Of a stretch of DNA of 64,000 bases, positions 35,352 through 47,189 are shown piece after piece. A program made the position numbers and the translations under genes. This stretch comes from Pochonia chlamydosporia 170 (Eukaryota > Ascomycota > Sordariomycetes > Hypocreales > Clavicipitaceae). The notes under the pieces are model-generated. The model was not told the DNA's origin. It saw nothing but the letters and a program-made list of their open reading frames with translations, and searched no databases. The stretch is taken from contig NC_035790.1 in the NCBI RefSeq assembly GCF_001653235.2, forward strand, positions 7,378,001 through 7,442,000, written 5' to 3'. Every line of letters starts with the position of its first letter. The stretch's first letter is position 1.

Positions 35352-36026
35352 ATGGCCGCTGACGACCTCGAAGTCTCTTCCCGGGTTATCCTCAAAGGAT
35401 CCGGTAACTGGGACGTGTGGACAAGTATAATCCGCAAGTTCGCGAAGAGTCAACATGTCTGGGAATATGTTGACCCTGATGCTGTACACAAGCCAGTTCT
35501 GACGCTGCCAGTCGAACCGACGCCTGGACAAGCCCAGACAAACGCCACTGACATACAGCAATTGCAAGGTGATAGTCTTAGCAAGTTCCAAATCCTTGAG
35601 GCAAGGCATCGAAGCCAACTTCAGATCTACAAGGACAGGACCAAAGCTTTGGCGACACTACAAGAATACATCGTCAAAACCGTTGGCAGGTACTATGATA
35701 TCATTGCCAAGGAAGACGATGCCGCAAAGGAACTCATGATCCTGAAGAACCGTGTCAAACCAACTGACTGGGCTCGGGAGAGTGAAGTCACGGATCGATA
35801 TTACTCTACGCTTAAGGCAGTCAGCAGAACAAAGGTCGAGGAATGGATCTCGAAATGGCAAATCGTATTGAACGAAGCCAAGAATCTTGATTTCACTTTT
35901 GGGACAATTTGTGGCTGTGCGCTAGGCAGCAATGGAACGGCATGGTACTGTCCCGCAGCCGACCACCAGCCTAACCCCGCAGTCTTAGTGACGCCAAATC
36001 ACGGCCATCTGCTTCCGTATACTTAA
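35352..36026 (+). pseudogene. Copia retrotransposon gag-like frame, truncated
   Basis: 225-codon frame from ATG 35352, 75 bp after the LTR. The N-terminus fits copia gag: ILKGSGNWDVWTSIIRKFAK, then a WEYVDP segment and a helical region ending WARESEVTDRYYSTLK. The frame leaves recognisable gag sequence around 35910, and later pieces (36088-36387, with CKRYLQDHC) lie in another frame. No integrase or reverse transcriptase is visible. The element is dead and largely deleted. Confidence 0.7.
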
Positions 36027-37321
36027 CGACAAAGACCATCCAGATGTTAACTATCTATTTTCAAGTCTAATTGTTCAATGGGGCTCAGTGCTTCTATCCG
36101 CACCGAACGAGCGACAGAAAGCGGTCAAAAAAACGCCTGAGAGCACGTGCAAAAGGTATCTCCAAGACCATTGCAAGAAGGCGGTTCAGGGAGATCTATA
36201 TTCACCTGGAATGCAGAACTCTTCGTTCCTCAAGGAATTCAGAGCGATTTTCAGGCTACGGAACCGTGTCTTGTGTCGCAGGCCCAAAATGCTGTGTGCC
36301 ATCTGCAAAGACTTCGAAACACCGGGATCCGAGTGTAGCGGGGCTAGTCTAATGAAGGAAACAACTAAGTTAGCGCAAACGGTCTAATAGGCAAGAGTCG
36401 CTCATTCAGCTACGCGCATAATCCCCGGTGGTCGAGCCTAGTACCGTACACGGCGAACGTGCGCTGGAGCACAAGCCGGCAAACACCAGTCAGCTCAGGT
36501 TGGTACTAAGTCACCTACCAAGTGCAATGCATCTCATTGGCCAGGCCCTGGAGAGTGACGATTAGTGTCTGCCCAAGTTTTATGTCTCCCGTTGTTCTTA
36601 GCAGCCATGAGCTCTTTACTACGCTGCTTGCAGAAGAGACAGTTGACAAGCGTCAGGCTCCATGTGATCGCCAGCGTTGCTTGTATTGATTACCTTGATT
36701 GAAGCTAGGTAGACATGATATCGTGTATTTCAATCTTTCTGAGGGTATCTTAAACGTCTTCTGTGTAAATGTCGTTGGAACTTATGTTATGTTCGATCCC
36801 GGTACAGGTTCTGACACTTGGCTTATGTCTATTGGTGGAGTCAATTGGCGTGGTAAGGAACGCCAGTACTACCACCAAATACAGCGGGCTTGGCGGAGGG
36901 GACCATCACCGTGCTGGGAAACCCAAGTACATCCCTGTGGCTCAAACGGCACGTATACAGTACTGACTTCGCAGCTGTACGGTCGGATAGGCGGGCTATT
37001 TAGCTACCAAATCCAGGTGCACGTTTGACGATGCTAGACACCGAACGATGATGCTCACGTTCCAAAAGTAACGAACAAACGAGTATACGAAGCGGTGAAC
37101 AGGAGGGCGAAGAATCAGCATAGTGAAAAAAGCATGCAATTTGACTCTGTGGCTCGGCATGTTGCCAGCGAATCAGCTTCTCTGACAGAGAAACTTCGTT
37201 TTAAGCGTGACAGCGCATTTTGCTGTTAGGTACTCCAATGCAACTAGCTATTGTTATTTCCTTTTCAGAGGGAAGCCATCAATCACACAGCAACTCTTTG
37301 CCATTGCAATGACCGCGTAAC
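36027..37321. other. Decayed copia interior and bZIP upstream region
   Basis: 36088-36387 may be shifted gag sequence. 36699-37028 contains broken frames of uncertain origin. The last few hundred bases form the promoter of the bZIP gene. Nothing intact. Confidence 0.4.
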
Positions 37322-38370
37322 ATGTCTGACAGCCGACTTTTGGATTGGACAGACGGCAGGGATACCGATTTTGACGCATTAATATTCGGCCCAAACCACC
37401 AATCCATCGCTCATTCTCCACAGCCATACCCATATGACTACGACGCGGCAGATCAAGCTTTGCCTTGTCCACTTTCAGGACTTTCAGAACATAAATATCA
37501 TGGAGTGCCGTTCGCAAACCAGCTGGGAGGGACTGAACGAGATCTATATTCATTTAACGCTAGACACCGATACTACCCAATCACATCGAATCCGGTACTC
37601 GACACTGCTTCTAGCATGTCAACCGTCGACAGTAAAACGCCGCCGTCGAGTGTGCTCTCCGTGGAGCTCATACCTAAGGAGCCAAGGAAAACGGGCACGG
37701 AGCCGAAAACGAAGCCAATAACGAAGAAACAGAACCCGCGTTTCGAAAAGCCAGCCCGGGCCGTGCCTAGGACCAGAGGACAGTCCGCCTGCAAGGCAAA
37801 TAACAATCAAACCAAAGAACCGAAGGAGACGACAACAAAGAATCGGCGCGAAGGAGCAGTCGAACGAAACCGAGTCACCGCTTCCAATTGTCGAAAACGC
37901 AAGAAGCAGTGGACTGAAAACCTAGAGGAGAAGAAATCTGGGCTGGAAGCTATCCATGGTGATCTCCAGGCAGAATACATGAACCTTCTTCAAGAGTCGT
38001 CTCAGCTGAAAAACTTGCTCATAAGCCATGCCAGCTGCCAGCACCCAGATATTGACATTTGGATCAAGAACGAGGCTTCAAAATACGTTCACAACTTACA
38101 CAGTCCGCAGAGTGTGAATATTCTATGCTCTGTGCCAAGTCTAGACGGTAAGGGTTTATCAGAGCCCTCGCGGTAGTACGCTCTATCTGCTGCCGATTAT
38201 CATCAACCGGACCTGTTGCTTACAATATCATATTAGAAAATGGGTCCACGGCACGATATTCAACGACTATCAGCCCAGCCACTGGTTCTCATGGATCACG
38301 AAGCCAGGACCTGATCAGCAACGACTTTTTGGACGAAAAGGATGGTTTCGAGGACGATGTGGAAGACTGA
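37322..38370 (+). CDS. bZIP transcription factor
   Basis: Two exons, 37322-38147 and 38237-38370, with an 89-bp intron (GTAAGG...ATTAG), giving 319 residues. The unspliced reading stops at 38176; splicing restores an in-phase acidic tail ending DEKDGFEDDVED. The basic region RNRVTASNCRKRKKQW (about 182-197) keeps the N-x7-R signature. It is followed by a leucine zipper with L/I at heptads up to about 245, and then ISHASCQHPDIDIWIKNEA, a tail typical of fungal Atf1/CREB-like factors. The N-terminal half is disordered and rich in Ser, Pro and Lys. Atf1-type factors respond to osmotic and oxidative stress; targets here are unknown, and a link to the cation genes is only speculation. Confidence 0.85.
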
Positions 38371-38662
38371 TATACGGCGTATTTCGACGAATCCGAAGCA
38401 GATTTCAATGGACACGGGCTAACATTGCAATGACCACAAAATGGCTTTGAAAACCGATCGAATATTCCGATATAGTTTACCTTTTAGCATGAGATTTGAC
38501 CGACATGCCAGGGTGTGAAGACGGTGCTTCATCTCACGGCGTTTGAACTTCTACAGCGACAGAGGGAACTCCGGAGGTCCTTATCGGTCTTTGCCGCGGC
38601 GGAAACTCCGAGGCTCTCAGCAACGTTATCACATGTTTCGATCACACAATAGACAAGTAACA
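38371..38662. other. Intergenic between bZIP gene and zinc-finger relic
   Basis: The last part (from 38632, CATGTTTCGATCACA) belongs to the dispersed repeat shared with 11731. Confidence 0.45.
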
Positions 38663-39367
38663 CTAAAAAGTCTTCTGCGGTTTGCTAACCCGAAGCTTAA
38701 CGCCATGTACCTGTTGCACATGGTTTATGAAAGCATCTAAGTTGTTTAAGAAGTCACCGAGAGTCGCACACTTTGGGTGGCGGCAAATGAAAGCCCCTTC
38801 CTTGCGCTCATGCTTAAGATGCACGTTCTCCACATGACCCATCATATGAGATACGCGCTTGAATGAGCGCATGCGAGAATCGTATGGGAGCTGCTCTTCG
38901 CTGACACAATATATGCACTGTGTTTTACCGAGCATAAGGGGTATTTCCTCAGCTTTGACTTGAGGAACGACAGGCTTGATGACGGGTTAGAGCACTGACC
39001 CTCCAGTTTCTGTCGTTTTTGGCGGGTGAAGGTCGTCAATATGTGCTTTTTGATGGGTTAGAAGCTGGTCCCATGCTGTGTATCTGTTTTGTTTTGCTGG
39101 AGGGTTGCAGGAAAGTATGATGTTTCTTGCTCTAACGGCCTCTGGTGACATATACGACGGAATAATCTGACCGCTTCCCCCAGGTGAATGGTTATCGGAA
39201 GCCGAATTGTCGCCGTATGCCACTTGTGTCGGGATCGAATGCTCTTGTGGGCTAGTCATAGTTCGACCATAGTTCGACCATAGTTCGACCATAGTTCGAC
39301 CATAGTTCGACCATAGTTCGACCATAGTTCGACCATAGTTCGACCATAGTTGAAATGATGCAAACAA
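38663..39367 (-). pseudogene. DUF3435-type protein C-terminus split by one in-frame stop
   Basis: Two minus-strand frames (39367-38987 and 38986-38663) lie in the same phase and are separated only by a TAA at 38989-38987. Beyond the stop the reading continues PVIKPVVPQVKAEEIPLML and then two zinc fingers: CIYC...HVENVH and FICRHPKCAT...HVQQVH. This two-finger tail preceded by EIPL is characteristic of fungal DUF3435/FluG-domain proteins, a tyrosine-recombinase-related family. The upstream part includes an 11-residue periodicity (YGRTMVELWSN) encoded by an 11-bp minisatellite. The recombinase core is not present in the window. A truncated relative lies at 11758-11940. Confidence 0.65.
39257..39351. 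repeat. 11-bp minisatellite, eight full units
   Basis: CATAGTTCGAC is repeated eight times without error, plus a partial ninth unit. Because 11 is not a multiple of 3, three units code a repeating 11-residue peptide on the minus strand. It has no spacers, so it is not a CRISPR array. Confidence 0.92.
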
Positions 39368-40876
39368 TCATAGGCTATAAAAGATGCGCGTACAAATATG
39401 TAGTCCTGGAGGAGTTACTAAGTAAGCAAGATATAATGTTCACAGCTTACCGCAAGCGCGACGCGTTGGAAGGGACCGAAAGCGGAGGCGCGATGCCTAA
39501 ACTGGTAATTGGACGGGATCCCGTCCCCCTATTAGTCGCCGCCAGACACTATTTGTAAGACTCACAAACTGGGTGGAATATCCTTGCAATGTCCAGACTG
39601 GCTATCGTAAAAGGTTATGCTACCTCCCTGGAAGTTTTCCCGGTCGTAAATTTTAGCCTATGTTGAAAAGGTAAGTAGTGGCACGAAGACTGCGGTGGCA
39701 AGTTTAGAAACTGTACCAGCCACACGGCCCTCGCCTCATGTTCGTGCTCCTCTGGGGCCGCTGTGGCAGCTCCAAAGTGGCCAAAGTAAGGGCGACGATC
39801 GTGTTAAAGAGCATGATTGCGGTGTATAGTAATGAATTTTAGTGATTGTTAAATCTTAAAGAGTATTAGAGCGTCGTTTTATCTCAAAAGTATAAGTATC
39901 TTAGATACGAATATATAAGTTAATTGGAAGCCTTGATGTCCTGAGTAACCTGGGGGAATAGGCTTCTTTATATACATTTTCCCAAGGCTACTACCTGCGT
40001 TAACGTCTTATTAGAACCTCCGCCAAAGAGGTATGTCAGGCTGTGTTCTAAGCCCTATGTAACCTTGTAGAGTTCAGTTTCCTGAAATTTCCTGCCACAT
40101 TTTACAGTTTCGCGGCCCTTTAACTTGGAGTCTATTTGGGGTCAAATCACTAACAAGTGGGTAATATCGCCAAACGGCATAAGATGTAGTATAACATGTT
40201 GTCATATAATCGTAATAATTCAGTTTTTTGTTACAAAAGTCTTTTACATGCAGGATAAGCATTAGTACGTTAAGAGAAGATACAAACAAACTCTGTTTGT
40301 AGTCGTTGGTACGCGTGGGAAACCTACGACTTCCGATAAAAGGGCACGACCAGCAGATAAAAGAGCTCATATTCTCTAGATTTAACAAGTTAGAACTATG
40401 TACCAGGTCTTTAGCTCTGACTTCAGTTGTGCGTGGTGCTCGTGCTTACGTCCGACCTGGAAGTTGGAACAAGATGGGCCGCCAAGCCTTCGGGATACCT
40501 TCAATGTTCGCTGGCTCTCTGCTAATCCACTCCAAATCACAGTTGATCCAATCCACAATAGCTTCCAGTGGATCTACTATGCTGAGATACTTGTACTCAG
40601 TGGATTATGATCTATCCACTGCACTCACGCACCTAGTGGATTAAATAGAGTTGCTTTCAACCCTGCCTGTGTAGGCTTAAGTCTTGTGTTCAATTTCTTT
40701 TAAAACCTAAATTGCACACCCCTACATTCTAGTCAAATCATATCCTTCAATATTTCCACAGCTTACGCCATCAATTCACTGCGTGACATCGAGCGTGACG
40801 ACATGGTGGCGAGCCTGGTTCTGCCTTCATAGAGCTTCCAAATGAGGCGTCCCTTAAAAGAAGACATCAAATGGAA
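39368..40876. other. Intergenic, repeat-like patch
   Basis: Between about 40527 and 40645 the motif ATCCAC or its complement occurs about seven times, as in subterminal regions of DNA transposons. No gene is supported. Confidence 0.35.
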
Positions 40877-41230
40877 TCAAATAGTCACCAAGGCTGCGTC
40901 AACACGTTCTATGATGGCCTTGACTTCACTTTGTTCGCCCCACACATGAAATACCTCCCAAGCAGATACCATGTCCGCGATCCAATTTGAATCTCTGACA
41001 TCTAGACCAGGACCTTGATCATTTACCAGTAACTGCAAATATATCTTGAATTGATACTTGTCCCCCTTGTGGAAAGAGTCTTTAATTCGCCTGCGGATGA
41101 CTGGCGTTTCCAGATCGTTCAGGTAGCCAGAAATCATTTGGCGACAAGTAATGTCGTTAGTAGCCTGTAGCGTGCTTTGCAGCGCATTCCGCACTTGTAT
41201 AAGCTCTTCAAAGGAACGGCTCTTTGGCTT
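40877..41230 (-). pseudogene. Unidentified coding fragment
   Basis: A minus-strand frame ending at 40877 encodes about 118 residues of protein-like sequence (SRSFEELIQVRNALQSTLQA, YLNDLETPVIRRRIKDSF, WIADMVSAWEVFHVWGEQ, KAIIERVDAALVTI). The frame is open above the first listed codon, which is GTG, and no ATG is found. It therefore looks like the 3' exon of a gene whose 5' part is lost. No family is recognised. Confidence 0.4.
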
Positions 41231-41804
41231 GTGTTTGTGGAGCAGCGTGGCAGCAGAAGAGCCGAACCGTCCACTCTACCACGCAGCCCTGTGGGCCTAC
41301 TTTCCCCAGCTACTGAAGCCCCCCCGTCATAGTCTTCAGCCACCTGAAAATGGACTTTCAGGTGGCTGAACAGTGTGGCTAGCGAGTCTTATAAAGCAGA
41401 TTATCCAACATGGTTATGGCACGGTCCTGTTTAAAGTCCCAGTAACATCACCATGCAGAAGTCTCAGAGGGACATTGACTTTAGATGACAGGCAACACAG
41501 GTTAGGTATCATCACTTCTGATTATTGATACCAAAAGGCTAATTGGTCGAGATAAATAATGTGACCTATGGAGTTTGAGTAGAGGCTAGATAGAGATCTA
41601 ACGGCGGTCGTTTGCGCAAGTACGACACCCCGCCGCCATGGCGTTACGGGCCTCAAATAAGGTTCGCGAAAGCATTTACAGGAGCACTAGAGAGTTGCTC
41701 TGTCGCCAGACAGATGCTCAATGATTCGGAGACCCAAGGCCAACCTTGCGCCTGATCAAGACGAAGGATCATTTCCCGCCGCTATGCTTGAGCGCGGCTC
41801 AATA

Positions 41805-41844
41805 AAAGAGACAACTACGGAAAGCTTCCCGTAGTTGTCTCTTT
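41805..41844. repeat. 40-bp near-perfect palindrome
   Basis: AAAGAGACAACTACGG is mirrored by CCGTAGTTGTCTCTTT around a central AAGCTT, with one mismatch. It could extrude as a cruciform or mark the fold-back of a tiny element. Confidence 0.8.
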
Positions 41845-42596
41845 CTCAATCCACTCCGGATAAAGCCACATAGGGTAAGCCCAGTAGAAAGCGGGAGCCA
41901 AAATTGGCGGTGGACCCCATGTTTAGTGGAGCAAACATGGGTAACACCATGCCGTATTCATAGCTGAACAAGGGTATCGCTCCACTAGAGCCGCTTATGG
42001 CTGTGTACTCGAATGGCTGGTTAGATCCGAGCTCGAGTGAAATGTTGTGTGTACAAGACGCACCTAGCATTTCTGTAATGTGTATTGTGGATTCTGCCGC
42101 AGTACAAATGTAGTAGCTAGGGACACCATCCACGTTTTCCATAAATGCAGACAAATAAAAACATATATGTAAACTGCAGGACTAGCTAAGGTGTCTATCA
42201 CTCCTCGCTAGGAAAGTCTCTCGCGTTCACTTCGAGCCATCCGCAACGTGCCTGAGTTATGCGGAAGTAGGCCAGCAAAACCATGTCCAAGTCAAAGCTG
42301 TGTACAAATTCTGGTCAACATGTAGACGTAAATTCTTGGTTGGCCAATGCATGAAACTGATTTGAATGGAGCACAAATCCGCTGCTCAGCGGCCAACAGG
42401 AGTGCATGTAGTAAATCCTCTTTCAAACCCGCATCCAGCGGACCCCGGACAGGGGTGGGACTAGCTGAGCAGCCATATTTGGGGCTGGTTCTTGCGTGCA
42501 CACAACTTCTTCAGGGGATTTCCTAGGCTCCCCACAGGGCAACAAGGGGTGTCTGTTATACCCACACCACCCTTTCAACTTGGTGGAGCTTTGTGT

Positions 42597-42734
42597 TCAC
42601 ATATAAGGTTCGTACAGCAAAACGCCAGCATCCGGATCCTTGACCAGCAACTCCCAGAAATGTGAGTTATATGTCTCAATGGCTCCGTACACCTCCCTGA
42701 TCTGGCTCTTGATCGTCTCGGCTAGCTGTGCTGT
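42597..42734 (-). pseudogene. Unidentified coding exon, 45 codons
   Basis: After an acceptor-like ACTTAG the minus strand reads TAQLAETIKSQIREVYGAIE, then TYNSHFWELLVKDPDAG, then VLLYEPYM and a stop. The amphipathic, stop-free character suggests a genuine terminal exon. Upstream exons are not visible and the family is not recognised. Confidence 0.35.
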
Positions 42735-42904
42735 CTAAGTTGAACCCCATGTCCATTTGAGCGAAGGGCAAATTACAGTTCACTGGGCTTCATATCCTAT
42801 TATATTTGCCAAGTGGTGATTATCAAGTACCGAAGAACAACCCCCTGCAAAGGAAGTGTCAGGTTTGTACTCAAAGAGCTACTTCTTTCACTACTTAACT
42901 AATA

Positions 42905-43648
42905 GTTTGTAGAGGGATTGGTATCGAAAGATAATCAACATCTACCTATGGTTGCGGAAATATACCAATTGACTCAATGGGTTTATGAAATCATAGCTAT
43001 GGCTCAAAGTTCCACGCAGAAAGCATCAGAGAAAGTCGTGGAAACTTACATCAACTGCCTCAAATGGTACAATGAGATTTTTGGTATTCTTAATGCTCAC
43101 GGCGGGAGGACACCGTTTGCGCTATTTGTCCAGTAAGTTTGGTAATTGCCTCATGCCGAGAGAGACCTAACAGATACAGCATGTACTACCACTCCTGCCT
43201 TCTCTATATGTTTAGGCCATTCATAGGTCTAACTCTAAAAGATCCGCGCATTCGGCCACAAGAGATTTGCATACAAGCTACGCAGTCTGTCTTGGCACTT
43301 GCCCAAGCGTATGATGACTTGTTTACTCTACGGCGAGTCCCTGGGCTTATGCCCTATTTCGTTTGTGCATCAGGCCTATTTGCACTTGCTATGGAAGACG
43401 GCGGCTTGGTCATGGATCCAGTGCATCTACGTGAAGGTAACAACGGTTCTCAATTGCTTAGGCAGCAATCTATGGATTGTGAAACTGTGGACGGAGAACA
43501 TAGGCGCTTAAGTACTCGTCCATATGTCCGAATGTCAGCAGCTTTTCACGCACGACTGCTCCTTGCAAAGATGTGCGCGACTCATCCTGCAGCAGCGATG
43601 GCAGAAACGATGCTTCGAGGAGCATCAACAGCTAAAGAAAGCCCGTAG
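42905..43648 (+). pseudogene. Zn2Cys6 transcription factor, C-terminal half
   Basis: Two exons, about 42905-43132 and 43174-43648, with a 41-bp intron (GTAAGT...CTAACAG). They encode the second half of a fungal-specific transcription factor of the nirA-like group: CLKWYNEIFGILN, MYYHSCLLYMFRPFIGL, ICIQATQSVLALAQAYDDLF and TLRRVPGLMPYFV. A DNA-binding domain and first half are missing on this strand. The complementary first half of a similar factor lies in opposite orientation at 45497-46166. Confidence 0.7.
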
Positions 43649-45496
43649 GGGAATATCATATCAATATCGTACTGCAAGCAGATTCAAGGTCACAGTACTC
43701 GCGAGGGAAACTAATTTGGCCAATGACCTAAATTGAGATTGTTGACTTAACACTGAGCTACAACTGCAATTGAGCTGTCCCCAAACGCATGTAACATCGT
43801 GAAGAATTATCGTTTTTGTATTAATAGGTACGTCACCAAATGACTCATTTATTACGCTGTACGAATCCATCGCACAGAACCGTGAAAGGCCATGGCATCT
43901 CGTCTCGAGGTCTCCGAAGGCCCCCGGCGAGAGCATAGAAAATTGGACGGCAGTCGCTGATTCGCTGGATTCCACGAACTGGCCACTGTCCCTTCCCTGG
44001 CCGCCAATTGTGACTATAACAGACGCAAATGATTCATCTCCTATTGTTCTACCTTCTCTCGACATTTAAAGTCCCGGGCCAACTTTTCTGCATGTATATG
44101 GCCATACTGCTTTGATGAAGACCAACTACGAACCTGCTCAGAGATCGCCGTCGCCACGGTCAACACGAATGACGTCGTCATAAGAAATTGTCGAGCTGCG
44201 ACAGCGCTAGAAAGTACGGACGATTAAGACGTCCTACCGTAGTCCTGCGCGTCGTAAGCACACTTATGGTAAAAGTGGCGCAGTCATTAGTTTGCATGCT
44301 CCCACATGGGGACTCTCTTGCAAGCAGCTCCATCTCACCTGATTATTGGCACTTTACTCTGTGCCAAAGGAGGTCAAAAGTAAACAGTAGTAATACATGG
44401 CGCGCAATTAGAGAAAGGGGGGCGCCTCTGTAGGGGCCGCCGGTAACTCATACATGGGCGCGCCGCCCATTGATCCAGTTCCGATCCAGGGAGCAAGCAT
44501 TGAATGTACCGGTCCAGAAATGAACCCTTCATCCCGGAACTGGAATAAAGGCCAAGATAGGTTGAAGTCAAAAAACCCCGAATGAAGATGAGGGTGTTCG
44601 GGGCCGAAACATGCATGGCCGCTGTTTCATTCACTAAGAAACTAACCAGCAGCAGTGAGGCTGGGGGTGTGGCAGTGGGCGAAGCTGGCACTGTCCTCAC
44701 ACATTTCCCGTGAAGAGCAGGGTAGTCATCGATACGATCGATACGATACGATACGATATCGATATCGATATCGTCGACATCGTCGACATGGATGCGCAAT
44801 TAGAATCTCCGGTCACAGGCTGTGGGGGATCAAAATTATTCCCCAAAATAAGGTAAGTTACAGATTCCGCTAAGTAATTGCTGGAGTTACATTGAGATCA
44901 GTTCACTACTCAGCATGAACTGTGCAACACAATAAGAAGGAATTGCAAGCCTGTTGCCTCCGCAATAAGCCTCGTCCTATTTCTAGAGTCCGGAATTGCG
45001 ATTTACAAATAAAATTAACCTATTAAGGTTGCTCCAATTTCGGATATATTGTAATCGATATACTTCCACCCTGGCGAAGAGGCCAAAAACAACCCTGTAG
45101 TTACCGGTAGTTAACACAAAGTGTCTCTAGTGGCAACTCTTGGACATATATATTCAGTGCGGCGAAGAGCTTTGCAGGCCCATGTAAAGTGCTCTTCGAG
45201 CCATTCTTGGTACTCTTCATCCACGTGGAAAGCCATTTAGTGCTTAAAATGACTGGCTATATGCCCGCCACAAACAGCTGTTTCCTGCCGGTCTGCAGCT
45301 ATGTGTACCAACAAAGAAAGGTAGAACCCTGTGAAGGTGTATATTCCTGGGCGGTGCAGAACCGATGTATCTAAATGAGGATAAATGTAAGATATAATAA
45401 TAATAATAACCCCAACTCCTATCGCATCATCATCGGATAAAAATAACCGCTGTATGCCTGTATTCGCCCAAACACCGAGCCCCGGCCACACGAACT
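43649..45496. other. Intergenic with simple-sequence tract
   Basis: 44728-44785 is a GATACGATCGATACGATATC-type tract of short palindromic units. 45394-45410 is an (ATA)n run. No gene is supported; the minus frame at 43661-44065 lacks any domain. Confidence 0.45.
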
Positions 45497-46166
45497 TAGA
45501 CCATACCCCACACTCCTTTATGCGATGCAATTTTGTGTCATAAGGGTAGAATTCAGCTGATCCCTTGCAGTGACAGCCGCATACATAAGGCAGGTGGCTT
45601 GGGAGGTTGCAAGAGACGTTGGGCCAAATTCGTCTTGGAGTAGTCGATTTGCCTCTTGAAAGAAGGCTTCAGCCAGCTCTTCACGAGATACGCCACCTAG
45701 ATACGCGTTTGGAGATAGATACTTTACAAAACTTTAGCCTTGAGTAAATTAAAGATAGCGACGGCGTCGCAAACTTACACATTGCTGAGCACAAATAGCG
45801 TTAACAAGCAGCGGCGAGCAGCACTTGGCATTGATAGTGTCTCCAAGATTCATCTCGTTCAGAAATGGAAGTAGTGGTATTGGGGGAAATACGTAGAGAT
45901 AATCGTATGTGAAGTATTTCGAAATGAGCTCGGACACTACTTCATCGCTGGCAACCATAGACCAAGGCCGAGCTTGAACTAGAAATGAAAACCCAGCGGC
46001 ATGCCCAACTCTGTCATCAGACACTTCTGTTGATCTAAATAATCGTGTGCATTCTTGAGTGAAGAATTCGTCTTGATCAAACGACCGCAGGGCGTCAGGG
46101 GGATTGCTATTGCCGCTCCTTCGGATGTGCTTCAACACCCGATACGCTTCATCTTCGGATGATGCA
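45497..46166 (-). pseudogene. Zn2Cys6 transcription factor, middle part
   Basis: Exon from about 46166 to 45772 with donor GTAAGT, then a second exon from 45721, in phase. The sequence reads ASSEDEAYRVLKHIRRSGN, then VVSELISKYFTYDYLYVFPP, then CCSPLLVNAICAQQC, then LGGVSREELAEAFFQEANRL. This is the start of the fungal transcription-factor domain (nirA-like group). The zinc cluster is absent; the 5' edge abuts the hAT relic. After TCLMYAAVTA the family pattern ends and the frame stops at 45497. It covers the part missing from 42905-43648. Confidence 0.65.
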
Positions 46167-47032
46167 CATAATCAGTAAGGTTTGGGAGGCCGAGCACTAC
46201 CTTTTGGGGCCGAAACTTCTGGTCAAGGAAAAATGCAACGATGCCATAAATCGGGTGTCGGTTTCGCGAAGTCCACCCATCAAAGGCGATATGGATGGCG
46301 CTTGGACTTTGGTGGAGGGCTTTGATGACATGATGACGGAAGAACTGATACTCCTCTGTAATCCGCCGCCGGATTGCATCGTGAGACAAATGAGCATTAG
46401 TTGCGCTGACAATTGGGTTGAGATAGTCAAAGATGTCGCGAAAAGTCCTAGTCTCGGCCACCCTGAATGACTGATTGGTCTGGACGATCCACCGGACAAG
46501 CTTCCGACACCTCTTTGTCGAACTGTTTTTTGAGGCTATTGCGAAACTGGAAGTCTGTCACCGCTGTGTCATTTGACTTGGAAGAAAACATCTCGTCAAT
46601 TGTTCTTTTCCTCCCTTGTCGGAGTAGGGATTTGCCGCCATGAATATTGTGCTGATTGCCAAGATGAGTTTCGATGTTGACGGTGGCTGATGCTAGATGG
46701 GCGGTAATCCTTGGGTCCTTTTTTCGGACACATTCGTAGCAAACCCATCTATGACGAGTCTCATCTTTCATTTCTTGAAGATCATATCCATGCTGCCAAA
46801 TCCAAGACTTCGGCCGCCCACGCCGCTCAGATATTATGAGGTTGGGGAAACGGTGCCAAGGGAAAGCGTCCCAGTAATCTAACGAACGAGGATGGGTGGG
46901 GCTTCCTGAGACGCTCGAAGTTGCTGGCGACGCGTTGAGTGGCGTTCTAAGCTCGGAGAACGAATCATCGGTTTGGGCGAGAGGTGATGCAAGCCCTTCT
47001 AGACGAACCTGGAAAGCCGCCCGTTCGGGCAT
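46167..47032 (-). pseudogene. hAT transposase, 5' part, frameshifted
   Basis: The N-terminal part is a BED-type zinc-finger region (PKSWIWQHGYDLQEMKDE, WVCYECVRKKD, NIETHLGNQHNIHGG). A frame change near 46500-46530 separates it from RKLVRWIVQTNQSFRVAETR and the core start SAIHIAFDGWTSRNRHPIYG. The FDGWTS motif is the beginning of the hAT catalytic region. The rest, including the dimerisation domain, is missing; the reading stops after VVLGLPNLT at the junction with the transcription-factor fragment. It is a dead, 3'-truncated element. Confidence 0.8.
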
Positions 47033-47189
47033 CTTATCTGCTCCTAACGGACCACGATCGAGCACAATGCAAATCACTTCGAATAAAAAAGGGGCAAAAA
47101 GAGATGACGTCTTTGAAACTGCCCATTTTATTCATGATCCACAGAGCATGTTTGCTTTTTGCGATACTGGCCATGCTCAATCAGGCAAA

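Noticed and set aside
39257..39351. Possible CRISPR array
   Set aside because: Units are 11 bp and contiguous, with no spacers; it is a minisatellite in a fungal genome.
43661..44065. 134-codon minus-strand frame
   Set aside because: No domain, poor composition for coding, and it partly overlaps the end of the transcription-factor relic.
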